Of a stretch of DNA of 64,000 nucleotides, positions 1 to 8,083 are shown in pieces. The DNA is taken from the NCBI GenBank assembly GCA_947652735.1, contig CANTEG010000002.1, forward strand, positions 156,619-220,618. The letters are read 5' to 3'. The stretch is from an uncultured Lachnospiraceae bacterium. GTDB lineage: Bacteria; Bacillota; Clostridia; Lachnospirales; Lachnospiraceae. The notes under the pieces are model-generated. The model was not told the DNA's origin. It did no database searches and was given only the letters and a program-made list of their open reading frames with translations. The position numbers were made by a program, and so were the translations under genes. Each line of letters begins with the position of its first letter. The first letter of the stretch is position 1.

Positions 1-650
1 CACAAATGCTTAGTGAAAACATGAAAAAAGCAGGTGTGGGCGGTCAAAGGCGTACACTGTTGGACTACATAAAAACCGGTAAAAACTCCAATCTGTTTAA
101 TATTATGAATACGAAAGCAGGAGCTGCCGTAAATTCTGCGGGTATGGCAAGATATGAAAAGCTTGATAAGGCTGCGGATAAGCTGGTTGGCCAGTTGGAA
201 AAGCTTGCAAGCGATAAGGAAGACAGCGTTATCAACAAGGCGAAGGAAAGCGGCGACAGAACGCAGCTTTATAAGGATGTTGAGGCTATGGTTGAAAGCT
301 TTAATGATATGCTTTCCACAATGAAGTTTACAACAGGCAATTTAAATTCGTTCTACCGCAAGAGTGTGAACGACCTTGTTAAAGATAATGAGGAGGCACT
401 TGCTGAGGTAGGAATAAACGTAGGCTCTGACGGAAGTCTTGATATCGACAAGACAAAGTTTAACGATGCTGATTTTGAAAAAATTAAAGAAATTTTGGGA
501 GAAAAGAGCCCATTTGTTTCCAAACTTGCTTTTGTTTCCCAACATATAGGTGATAATGCGGCTGCAAATATAGAGACAACATCGAGCAGCTATCTGCCAA
601 GCGGTGTGTCAGCAGGCAGTCGTCAAAACAGGTATGACTTTAAAGGATAG
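1..650 (+). CDS. FliD C-terminal-like protein (left end partial)
   Basis: The frame is open to the left edge and the first ATG (position 6) has no visible ribosome site, so the true start is probably outside the window. The visible 214 residues are mostly helical. The C-terminal half, with LAEVGINVGSDGSLDIDKTK followed by a helical segment, resembles the C-terminal domain of the flagellar filament cap protein FliD (short Gly-x-dG-x-L-x-iD pattern, then helices). There is no catalytic motif. A LytTR regulator follows. I infer a flagellar hook or cap-associated protein, perhaps a short FliD-like paralogue; a generic coiled-coil protein is the alternative. The last residues are rich in Ser, Gly, Asn and Arg. 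Confidence 0.5.
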   Translation, partial: QMLSENMKKAGVGGQRRTLLDYIKTGKNSNLFNIMNTKAGAAVNSAGMARYEKLDKAADKLVGQLEKLASDKEDSVINKAKESGDRTQLYKDVEAMVESFNDMLSTMKFTTGNLNSFYRKSVNDLVKDNEEALAEVGINVGSDGSLDIDKTKFNDADFEKIKEILGEKSPFVSKLAFVSQHIGDNAAANIETTSSSYLPSGVSAGSRQNRYDFKG

Positions 651-670
651 AAGTGATGAATAATGATAAA

Positions 671-726
671 TGTCAAAAGCTGTCCACTTACGTCAAAAAC
701 TGTCCAGTTGCGTCAAAACAGCTTCC
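671..726 (+). promoter_or_regulatory. Three 20-bp direct repeats, candidate LytTR operator
   Basis: GTCAAAA(G/A)CTGTCCA(C/G)TT begins at 672 and 692, and a third partial copy begins at 712, giving an exact 20-bp period (about two helix turns). The repeats lie 60-115 bp upstream of the LytTR gene. LytTR proteins bind paired direct repeats about two turns apart. On the minus strand each unit contains ACAG(T/C)TTTT, close to the LytTR half-site. Autoregulation is an inference. Confidence 0.45.
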
Positions 727-787
727 GGGAATAATTTTATGCCGATAAAATAATTGAGGATTAAGAATTACTTGGAGGTGGATACAG

Positions 788-1132
788 TTGCTTATAATAG
801 TGGGTGACGATGACAAGAAGAGCATTACAGTAGGAAAGGGAGAAAGCACTCAAACCATTAAGGTGGAAAATATATATTATATTGAGAGCAACGACCATAA
901 GGTTTCCATATCATTGGGAGATAGATGTATGGAGTTTTACGGCAGGCTTACAGACCTTGAGGAGGCATTAAAGCCTGACTTTTTCAGAGTACATAAAGGC
1001 TACTTGGTTAATTTGAATTTTATCGAGCGTTATAGCCGTACAGATATATACATGAAAAATGGAGATATGCTTTCAATCTCAAAATATAAATATCAGGACT
1101 TTGTGAAAGCGTACACGAAATATTTCTCGTAA
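788..1132 (+). CDS. Standalone LytTR DNA-binding regulator
   Basis: The 114-residue protein is almost entirely one LytTR domain: IYYIES..HKV near residues 29-38, FFRVHKGYLVNL near 77-88 and the terminal KY..F...Y..Y pattern are typical. No receiver or membrane domain is present, so it is not a classical AgrA/LytR response regulator; activity may be set by abundance or by a partner. The start is TTG at 788, preceded by GGAGGT around 774-779. The gene is followed by a convergent gene and a strong hairpin. The neighbouring flagellar-like protein and membrane protein suggest a link to motility or surface behaviour, but this is only contextual. Confidence 0.85.
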   Translation: MLIIVGDDDKKSITVGKGESTQTIKVENIYYIESNDHKVSISLGDRCMEFYGRLTDLEEALKPDFFRVHKGYLVNLNFIERYSRTDIYMKNGDMLSISKYKYQDFVKAYTKYFS

Positions 1133-1236
1133 GGGAAGCTTGGATAAGTACTACAAAAAATTGTCAGGGTAAAGTGTACCTAACACAATTGTCCAAATAA
1201 ATAACAATGCTTTCAGGACTGCATAAAAATAGATAA

Positions 1237-1269
1237 GGCTGTCGTTCTAAGGTGCTTAGGACGACAGCC
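1237..1269. terminator. Bidirectional hairpin between convergent genes
   Basis: A 15-bp stem starting GGCTGTCGT (1237) pairs with its complement ending ACGACAGCC (1269), with a 3-nt GTG loop and one wobble. It lies between the LytTR gene and the convergent membrane-protein gene and can terminate both. The T-tract is weak on the plus side. Confidence 0.7.
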
Positions 1270-1361
1270 GTTGTATTTGTGGCCGCTTTTAACGGTATTA
1301 TCAAGTTGCATTTGTTAATAAAACAATATTTGCTTTGGCACGTTCCTTGGGAACTTGCTAT

Positions 1362-2633
1362 TTATTGCATAGAAGCAATCAAAGCTGCGATATCATCTGG
1401 TGACATCGGCTTATTAGGGTCATCGCTGATAGGAGCAGGGGCCACAGGCTCTGGTTCCGGTTCGGGCTCACTTGCAGGAGTCATGGAAGCAATTAAAGCA
1501 GCAATATCATCTGGCGACATCTTTTGGTTCATATCATCGCTGGCAGGTGCTGTAATAACCTCAGGTTCAGGAACACTTGGCTCTGGCATTTTCACAGATT
1601 CAGCAAGTGCTTCTAAAGATCTGTTCATTGCTTCCTCCTCTGATGTTACCGCCATAGAAGGCACCACACTTGGTTCTGGTTCCAGTTCTGGCTCTGTTTC
1701 TTCTGCTTCTGAAATGCCATCCAATAAAGCCTCAATATCAATATCTGAAGTCTCAGCAACAACATTTGCATCAGGGATGTCATGTATAAATGGGGTTTCA
1801 TCCACTACGTCTTCGTTAGCGGTATCTTCATCCGTGTCGGCAGTAAAATCAAAATCATCTGGTATATCATCGGTTGCCAGTACAAGTCCGTCATCATCAT
1901 CTTCCATAATATCATCAGGAAGTTCTTCGGGAGCACCTTCAAATATTTCTAAGCTGTCCTTTGGAGCCTCTGCCGCAGGTGCAGGAGCAAGAGAAAGCTC
2001 TGAAATTTTTCCTGACATGGAAACTACACGGTTTTTAATTGAGGTTATATCATCTGAAAGAGCATGAATGGAACTGGCAAATGCAGCCTTTTCACTTTCA
2101 GAGCATTGCTCAATCAGTATGGACAAGGAATCTAAATCAGTATCCAGCTTGTCAAGAGAAGCTGTTAATTTGTCTGTGCTGATTGAATTATATTTTATAA
2201 GTACCTTAACTGCTTTGTTAATTGTCTGGACTGTCGTATGGTTTGAAACATCAGCAGCTTCTTTCGTAAGAGCTTCCTGCCGTGCTGCAAAGACGGCATT
2301 TTCTTCATCCATTTTTTTAAGGGTTGTTGCAATTTTACGGATTTGAACATAGGTTGCTTTATTGAGCCGTTCGGCATCCTCACTGCCGCTGGCAAGTGCC
2401 TTGAAGCCTGTTATCACAGTCTGGTCTATGTATTCTTTGAGATTCGCTTCCTTTGCCCTGTTCAGTCCGGAAATGGTGCTTAAAAATACAAATACGGAAA
2501 CGACAAGAACAAGTGAAACAACAATAATATAAACAGGTTGGTTTCGGTATTCCATAATGCAGTAAACCCAACCAAGCAGGCAAGTAATGCCTATCATACC
2601 TACAGTTATCAGTCTTTTATATAATACATCCAT
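1362..2633 (-). CDS. Two-TM protein with repeated C-terminal FliM/FliN-like peptide
   Basis: The 423-residue protein has two membrane segments near residues 8-27 and 33-53, a helical or coiled-coil region to about 215, and a long acidic Pro/Glu-rich linker. It ends with two copies of MSPDDIAALIASM (about 372-384 and 410-422), the second at the extreme C-terminus. The copies resemble the N-terminal motif of the flagellar switch proteins FliM/FliN/FliY (LSQ/P-D/E-EIDALL), whose FliM version binds CheY-P. The topology would hold these peptides in the cytoplasm on a flexible tether. The role is unknown. GGAGG sits just upstream of the ATG. The repeat is also visible in the DNA, 114 bp apart. Confidence 0.7.
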   Translation of the reverse strand: MDVLYKRLITVGMIGITCLLGWVYCIMEYRNQPVYIIVVSLVLVVSVFVFLSTISGLNRAKEANLKEYIDQTVITGFKALASGSEDAERLNKATYVQIRKIATTLKKMDEENAVFAARQEALTKEAADVSNHTTVQTINKAVKVLIKYNSISTDKLTASLDKLDTDLDSLSILIEQCSESEKAAFASSIHALSDDITSIKNRVVSMSGKISELSLAPAPAAEAPKDSLEIFEGAPEELPDDIMEDDDDGLVLATDDIPDDFDFTADTDEDTANEDVVDETPFIHDIPDANVVAETSDIDIEALLDGISEAEETEPELEPEPSVVPSMAVTSEEEAMNRSLEALAESVKMPEPSVPEPEVITAPASDDMNQKMSPDDIAALIASMTPASEPEPEPEPVAPAPISDDPNKPMSPDDIAALIASMQ

Positions 2634-2737
2634 GAAGGTATCCTCCGAATAATAGTTAAAATAAAATTACAAACAAATTTATTCTATCATATCAGAAAAA
2701 AATATTCCAGTGTTTTGAGATGATATTTTACTGTATA

Positions 2738-2766
2738 TTGACTTTTAATACGCATAAAGATAAAAT
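2738..2766 (+). promoter_or_regulatory. Sigma-A-type promoter for the CARF/glycosyltransferase operon
   Basis: TTGACT at 2738-2743 and TAAAAT at 2761-2766 are separated by 17 bp, about 30 bp before the ATG at 2796. Confidence 0.65.
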
Positions 2767-2795
2767 ATTAGTGTCATTAAAGGGGGTGGCTGCAT

Positions 2796-3983
2796 ATGGG
2801 ACGAACAAAGGTCATAGTAGAATTTTATTCGGAGGAGCCATTGGAAAATATAATGGCAATGATAAAATACAGACCGGAAAAAATCATATTTCTTGGGCAC
2901 AAGGATAATATGATTACAAAGAAAATAAATGATATAAAAAAATTTCGGGATAGAAAGTGCGGCGACACAGAGCTTGAGTTTATTGAAGTTCCAAGGGATG
3001 ACTTGAATGGAGCTATTTCCCTTATGACAGATATAATTAGAGAAAATCCAGGGGTTCGGTTTGAATTAACAGGCGGAAGTGAACTGATACTGATTGCACT
3101 GGGATGTATAGCAGCCAGAATGGATATTAGTAAGCTTAGAATTGACCCGTTTACGGGAACAGAGATTGATATAAGGGGGTCAGAGGTTGTAACCTCCGAT
3201 TACCACTATAATTTAAGTATAGCAGATGACATAATACTTCACGGGGGGGTACTTACAAAGCAGACGGGAAATTATTCCGTGTGGAATTTTACGGAAGAAT
3301 TCAGGCAGGACATAAGGGCAGCCTGGAAGATATGTCAGAAACATAGAGGAAACTGGAACAGATATTGTGCGAGAATAGACGAGCTTAGAAAAAATATGCC
3401 TGACCAGTTTGAGGGGTGGATTGAGCTTTTCAGAAATCCTTTAGGGGAAGCAATACAGCTTTTAAGGGATTTGCACCAAAGCGGACTAATCAGGGATTAC
3501 AGCGAAGCGGGAAAGCGGGTTGTGTTCAGGTATAAGAATAACATGATAAAGAGAATTATTGGCAAGGCAGGCAATATACTTGAACTGCATGTGTATGAGG
3601 TTGCAACAAGGGATGGTTATGTTTTTTCTGATGCCCTTATCGGTGCCCATATAGATTGGGATGGTGAAATACATGATATGGAAAATCCAGGGTATGATAC
3701 TATAAATGAAATAGATATTATACTGATGAAAAAGGTTTGTCCTATCTTTATATCCTGCAAGAGCGGTAAAGCAGGAGGTGCCGCACTCCATGAGTTGGAG
3801 ACGGTGTCAAGAAAGTTCGGCGGAAAATATGCAAGAAAAGCACTTGTGCTTGCAAGAGGCTGTGATGACACTACAGGTACGCAATTTTTTAAGCAGAGAG
3901 CCAAGGACATGCACATTTGGATTATAGATGACGTATTCAAGATGAGTGATGATGAGCTTTTGGAACGATTGAAGAAAATATAA
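2796..3983 (+). CDS. CARF-domain PD-(D/E)xK nuclease, Card1/DUF1887 family
   Basis: The 395-residue protein has the layout of Card1/Can2-type ancillary CRISPR nucleases. An N-terminal CARF domain (about 1-150) carries FELTGGSEL at 89-97, the ligand-pocket motif, and a C-terminal restriction-nuclease-like domain (about 240-385) has E263, NEID at 304-307 and SCKSGK at 320-325 as the likely metal-binding E/D-K set. In the known family, cyclic oligoadenylate made by type III CRISPR Cas10 activates DNA and RNA cutting. No Cas10, other cas gene or CRISPR array lies in the window. The gene is only 24 bp upstream of glycosyltransferase genes and appears co-transcribed. The GGGGGTGG ribosome site fixes the ATG at 2796. 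Confidence 0.85.
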   Translation: MGRTKVIVEFYSEEPLENIMAMIKYRPEKIIFLGHKDNMITKKINDIKKFRDRKCGDTELEFIEVPRDDLNGAISLMTDIIRENPGVRFELTGGSELILIALGCIAARMDISKLRIDPFTGTEIDIRGSEVVTSDYHYNLSIADDIILHGGVLTKQTGNYSVWNFTEEFRQDIRAAWKICQKHRGNWNRYCARIDELRKNMPDQFEGWIELFRNPLGEAIQLLRDLHQSGLIRDYSEAGKRVVFRYKNNMIKRIIGKAGNILELHVYEVATRDGYVFSDALIGAHIDWDGEIHDMENPGYDTINEIDIILMKKVCPIFISCKSGKAGGAALHELETVSRKFGGKYARKALVLARGCDDTTGTQFFKQRAKDMHIWIIDDVFKMSDDELLERLKKI

Positions 3984-4007
3984 AATTTTAAAGAGGAAAT
4001 ACATGTT

Positions 4008-4760
4008 ATGAAAGTCAGCGGATGCATAGTAACATACAACAATATAGATGTTATAGAGGCTTGTATAGAAAGCGTTTTACAGTACACAAAGGGTGTGGAT
4101 TTTAAGCTGTATGTAGTTGACAACGGTTCCACTGACGGTACGAGAGAGCTTATCAGGAAAAAGTACGGCAGCGTAATACTCATAGAAAACGATAAAAACA
4201 GAGGGTTTGGTGAGGGACACAACAAGGTTATTCCGATGATTGATTCAAAATACCATGTGATTATCAATCCTGACATAAAGCTTGCGTCGGATACTATTTC
4301 GGTCCTATGCGGGTTTATGGACAAGAATGAAAGTGTTGCTATGGTCACACCGAGGATTTTAAATGAGGATAAGACTGAGCAGTATCTGCCGAAGTATTGC
4401 CCTACAATAAGGTACGTAATTATAAGCAAGATTAAGCCGTTCCGTTATCTGAGGAGACAGTACACCAGACAGGATGAAAGATTTGAAAAACCTGTCAAAA
4501 TCGAATTTTCCACGGGTTGTTTTTTGGTTGTGCGGACAGAGCTGTTTCAGGAGCTTGGGGGGTTTGACAGCAGATTTTTTATGTACTGTGAGGATGCGGA
4601 TTTATCAAGACGCGTAAGAAAAAAAGGATATATTGTTTTTTATCCGCAGGCAAGTGTCATCCACAGATGGGAGCGGGAAAATACAAGGAGCCTGAAAGGG
4701 GTTATCAGATTTATGTCCTCACTCGCCAAATATTTTTTGAAGTGGGGAATCAAATTTTAG
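4008..4760 (+). CDS. Family 2 glycosyltransferase (rhamnosyltransferase-like)
   Basis: GT-A fold of 250 residues. The N-terminus VSGCIVTYNN and VVDNGSTDGT near residues 36-45 form the nucleotide-sugar site, and INPDIKL near residues 87-93 supplies the metal-binding acidic motif. The C-terminal block GGFDSRFFMYCEDADLSRRV is the acceptor/catalytic-base region typical of WbbL-like rhamnosyltransferases. A basic, aromatic C-terminus may associate with the membrane. It is the first of three adjacent GT2 genes after the CARF nuclease, so it probably acts in cell-surface polysaccharide or glycan assembly. Donor and acceptor cannot be read from sequence. Confidence 0.88.
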   Translation: MKVSGCIVTYNNIDVIEACIESVLQYTKGVDFKLYVVDNGSTDGTRELIRKKYGSVILIENDKNRGFGEGHNKVIPMIDSKYHVIINPDIKLASDTISVLCGFMDKNESVAMVTPRILNEDKTEQYLPKYCPTIRYVIISKIKPFRYLRRQYTRQDERFEKPVKIEFSTGCFLVVRTELFQELGGFDSRFFMYCEDADLSRRVRKKGYIVFYPQASVIHRWERENTRSLKGVIRFMSSLAKYFLKWGIKF

Positions 4761-4774
4761 AGGGATAGTGGTTC

Positions 4775-5542
4775 ATGTCGATTTACGGAATTATTGTTTT
4801 GTATAACAAGGCATTTAATAAAACTTCATATAAAGCGCTTATGGATAATGGCGTAAGCCTTATAGTATGTGACAACAGCACAAGGACTATGGGTAATGAG
4901 GCGGAGGTATCGGACGCAGGTGCCTACTATATTCCTATGGGGGGAAATAAAGGACTTGCATGTGCATATAACAAGGCAATTGATATGATAAAGGATAAGC
5001 TTTCGCCAAAAAAGGATGATTATGTATGTCTGTTTGATGATGATACCGAAATACCGCTCCAATATCCAAATGAGATAAAATCAAGGAGAGAGCCAATCCT
5101 GCTTCCTATCGTGAGTGACGGTACAGGGATAATGTCCCCTTGTCTTATGAAGAATAAAATTGTCAAACGGTTTAATAGTGTGGTGGATGCGATGAAAGCC
5201 GACCCGAAGCAGATTACGGGAATCAACAGTTGTATGGCTGTGAGATGGGACTGTTACGATAATTACCGATATGATGAAACTATGTTTTTGGACTATATAG
5301 ACCACACATTCATATATGATATGAGAAAAAAGGGAATCTATCCGGCTGTTTTTAATTTTAAAATAAGGCAACACTTTTCAGCGGTAGAGGATAACAAAAA
5401 AAAGGCGGCGAAAAGATTTGCAAGGCAAAAGTCAGACCTTAAAATTTTTTATGGGGATAGAAAGCCGATATATTATTATATTGTTATGAAAAAGAAAATT
5501 AAGCTCGCAGTTAAGTATAGGGATATACGATTTTTAAGGTGA
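4775..5542 (+). CDS. Glycosyltransferase family 2-like protein
   Basis: 255 residues. It starts with GIIVLYN and VCDNSTR (positions about 5-39), the nucleotide-binding half of a GT2 enzyme, and has CLFDDDTEIP near residues 87-96 as the DxD-type metal site. The C-terminal region with FLDYIDHTFIYDMRKKG is the equivalent of the GT2 acceptor block (usually ED-D) with altered spacing. It lies 14 bp after the preceding GT2 gene in the same direction. It is more divergent than its neighbours, so substrate prediction is unsafe. Confidence 0.8.
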   Translation: MSIYGIIVLYNKAFNKTSYKALMDNGVSLIVCDNSTRTMGNEAEVSDAGAYYIPMGGNKGLACAYNKAIDMIKDKLSPKKDDYVCLFDDDTEIPLQYPNEIKSRREPILLPIVSDGTGIMSPCLMKNKIVKRFNSVVDAMKADPKQITGINSCMAVRWDCYDNYRYDETMFLDYIDHTFIYDMRKKGIYPAVFNFKIRQHFSAVEDNKKKAAKRFARQKSDLKIFYGDRKPIYYYIVMKKKIKLAVKYRDIRFLR

Positions 5543-5556
5543 TGGGAGAATGTCAT

Positions 5557-6255
5557 ATGGTGTCTGTTGCAATGGCAGTTTACAATGGAAGAAAGTATGT
5601 AAAACAACAGCTTGATTCGATTTTAATGCAGTTGGATCAAGAGGATGAGATTTGTATTTCCGTTGACCCATCAGATGATGGAAGTGAGGAACTGCTGAAT
5701 CAGCTTGCAAAAACAGAAAAAAGAATCAGGCTGTCAAAAGGTTCAGGAAATGGCGTTGCCGCAAATTTTGAAAATGCGGTTTCCATGTGCAGGGGAGATA
5801 TCGTTTTCCTTTCTGACCAGGATGACGTATGGGAAGCAGACAAGGTGAGCTTTGTAAAAAAATGTTTTGACAAAACAGGTGCAATTCTCGTTATACATGA
5901 TGTCCGTATCATGGATGAACAGCTTGAAACCGTTATTAACGAATCCTTTTACCGGTTGAAAAACAGCCGTAGGGGATTGATTAAAAATATAATCAGAAAT
6001 TCATATATGGGTTCTGCCATGGCATTTAAAAGGGAACTGGTACAATTTATTTTACCTATACCAAAAAACATTCCAATGCATGATCAGTGGATTGGACTTG
6101 TTGCAGAAAGAAAGGGAAAGGTTATTTTTACTTCCAGAAAGCTTATGCAATACAGGCGGCATGGTGCAAATGTCAGTGAACTCAGACATGCAGACGTAAG
6201 GAAAATGCTTATGTGGAGAATTCAAATGATTAAAGCCATAGTCAGAGTAAAATAG
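5557..6255 (+). CDS. Family 2 glycosyltransferase
   Basis: About 232 residues from the ATG at 5557. This start is preferred because GGGAGA lies 7 bp upstream and homology begins with VSVAMAVYNG; an in-frame GTG at 5539 would overlap the previous gene. Motifs are SVDPSDDGSEELL for nucleotide binding, FLSDQDDVWE for the DXD metal site, and MHDQWIGLVA in the acceptor-binding half. The latter two are typical of rhamnosyl/glucosyl transferases of surface polysaccharide loci. It is the last gene of the CARF-GT operon. Confidence 0.85.
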   Translation: MVSVAMAVYNGRKYVKQQLDSILMQLDQEDEICISVDPSDDGSEELLNQLAKTEKRIRLSKGSGNGVAANFENAVSMCRGDIVFLSDQDDVWEADKVSFVKKCFDKTGAILVIHDVRIMDEQLETVINESFYRLKNSRRGLIKNIIRNSYMGSAMAFKRELVQFILPIPKNIPMHDQWIGLVAERKGKVIFTSRKLMQYRRHGANVSELRHADVRKMLMWRIQMIKAIVRVK

Positions 6256-6299
6256 GCATATACTGTATCTATATGTTGGTTTCAATTTGGAGGTAATAT

Positions 6300-8003
6300 A
6301 TGGATAACGGATGTGCCGAGTATGTTTATTCAGAGGATTATCTTTCGTTTCTTGTTAGATATGACAACGATATTCAAGGTGTGTATGAAAGCTTTGAGCC
6401 GGATTGTGTTTCTGTAATTAATAATCAATTTTTGGTTGCATATAAAAAACGTACCCTTGCAGATGAGGGGGAAATTTTTAGGCTTGGATATCAGGTGCTT
6501 CCTAAATGCTATGGTTTGCTGGATGAGGATGTGGTACGGGTTACGGGTGCAGAGAGACTACGAGGATTTCCAGGACTTGGGCTTAGCGGAAAGGGAGTGT
6601 TGATTGGATTTGTAGATACAGGCATAGATATAGGAACACCGGCATTTAGGGGAGTGGATGGAACTACAAGAATAGCGGCAATATGGGATCAAAATGAAAA
6701 TGTATATGGTATGAGTGATGCCTTTTTGGGATATGGGGCAGTATTTACAAGGGCACAGATAAATGATGCATTACAAGCGAATAACCCATATGAGCAGATT
6801 CCATCTGTGGATGAGGATGGGCATGGGACATTTTTGGCTTCGGTGGCAGCAGGAAATGATGGTATGGCACCTGATTCTGAAATAATAATGGTCAAGCTGC
6901 GTCCGGCTAAAGCTACTCTCCGGGAAGTTAATCTTATACCTGAAGAAGCCAAATGTTTTGGTGAAGATGATATAATGATTGGTATTAAATTTTTGATAAG
7001 TCAGGCGGCAAAGCTTGGGAGACCTATTGTTATCTGTATGGGAATTGGGACAAATCAGGGTGACCATGCCGGAAATTCATATTTAGAAATGTATTTGAAT
7101 TCTTTTGTGGGTCTTAGAGGTTCTGCTATTATAGCGGCAGCAGGAAACGAGACGGGATATGGTACCCACTATCAGGAGATGACTATAGATGAGGGATACA
7201 GCAATGTAGAGATTGCAGTAGGCAGCAATGATAAGGGATTTATTTTAGAGCTTTGGGGTAAATCGCCAGGGTTTTTGGATATAGATATTGTATCGCCTAC
7301 AGGTGAGGTATTTTCGGATATTCCTGTTACAAGATCGGGTGAGGCATCAAGAACGTTTTTGTATGAAGGCACGACGGTGGATGTACAGACTGTATCAGCA
7401 GGAAGAACAACAGGGGATCCTTGTGTGTTTATGCGGTTTATGAATCCTACTGAGGGCATATGGGCAGTGCGGGTGAATGGTCAGGGCTCAACGGCAGAAA
7501 ATGGTTATAATATGTGGTTGCCAATACATAATTTCCTAAATTCAGATACGCGGTTCGCCATACCTGAGCCGGATGTGACAATTTGTGCACCGGGTAACAC
7601 GGAAGGGGTAATTACTGTGGCGGGATATGACTACAACACGAATGCCATATATGTGAATTCAAGTCGGGGGTATACAAGAAATGGAAGAATAAAGCCGGAT
7701 ATAACGGCACCTGCGGTAGATATTCAGGGCGTATTTGCGGGGAGGGGTGCAAGCAGCACGCAAAACGTTCTTACTACACGAAAAAGCGGAACCAGTATTG
7801 CATCTGCTGTTGTGGCAGGTGGTTCTGCACTGATTATACAGTGGGGCGTTGTTAATGGGAATAGTCCGCTGATGACCAGTTCAAATGTGAAACAAATGCT
7901 GCTTCGCGGGGCAGACAGGGTAAATCCGCTGAAATATCCGAACAGAATTTGGGGTTATGGCGTTTTAGATTTGTTTGGTGCATTTGAAGTTTTAAGAGAC
8001 TGA
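6300..8003 (+). CDS. Subtilisin-like S8 peptidase (Csp-like)
   Basis: 567 residues with a full catalytic triad: D106 in FVDTGID, H175 in DEDGHGTFLA and S499 in SGTSIASA, plus the oxyanion Asn region in AAAGNETGYG. A jelly-roll-like insert lies between the Asn and Ser motifs. No secretion signal is present; a short N-terminal region of about 90 residues may be a prodomain. The domain plan matches clostridial CspA/B/C germination subtilases, in which CspB processes the cortex hydrolase SleC and CspC has lost catalysis. This copy looks active. No sleC or cspBA gene is adjacent, so a germination role is only a possibility. GGAGG precedes the ATG. Confidence 0.88.
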   Translation: MDNGCAEYVYSEDYLSFLVRYDNDIQGVYESFEPDCVSVINNQFLVAYKKRTLADEGEIFRLGYQVLPKCYGLLDEDVVRVTGAERLRGFPGLGLSGKGVLIGFVDTGIDIGTPAFRGVDGTTRIAAIWDQNENVYGMSDAFLGYGAVFTRAQINDALQANNPYEQIPSVDEDGHGTFLASVAAGNDGMAPDSEIIMVKLRPAKATLREVNLIPEEAKCFGEDDIMIGIKFLISQAAKLGRPIVICMGIGTNQGDHAGNSYLEMYLNSFVGLRGSAIIAAAGNETGYGTHYQEMTIDEGYSNVEIAVGSNDKGFILELWGKSPGFLDIDIVSPTGEVFSDIPVTRSGEASRTFLYEGTTVDVQTVSAGRTTGDPCVFMRFMNPTEGIWAVRVNGQGSTAENGYNMWLPIHNFLNSDTRFAIPEPDVTICAPGNTEGVITVAGYDYNTNAIYVNSSRGYTRNGRIKPDITAPAVDIQGVFAGRGASSTQNVLTTRKSGTSIASAVVAGGSALIIQWGVVNGNSPLMTSSNVKQMLLRGADRVNPLKYPNRIWGYGVLDLFGAFEVLRD

Positions 8004-8011
8004 TTTTTCTC

Positions 8012-8040
8012 TTGATATATATCCATTTATAAAGTATATT
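8012..8040 (+). promoter_or_regulatory. Promoter for the FapA-like gene
   Basis: TTGATA at 8012-8017 and TATATT at 8035-8040 have a 17-bp spacer and lie about 45 bp before the start codon. Confidence 0.55.
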
Positions 8041-8083
8041 TATAGTAAGTATAGTTATTTCGGACAAAGTGGGGGAATGACGT

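Noticed and set aside
1252-2067. Ser/Gly-rich open frame on the plus strand
   Set aside because: Mirror of the Glu/Asp/Pro-rich linker of the minus-strand membrane protein; low complexity and no ribosome site.
2796-6255. Possible type III CRISPR locus around the CARF nuclease
   Set aside because: No repeat-spacer array and no cas gene; the neighbours are glycosyltransferases.
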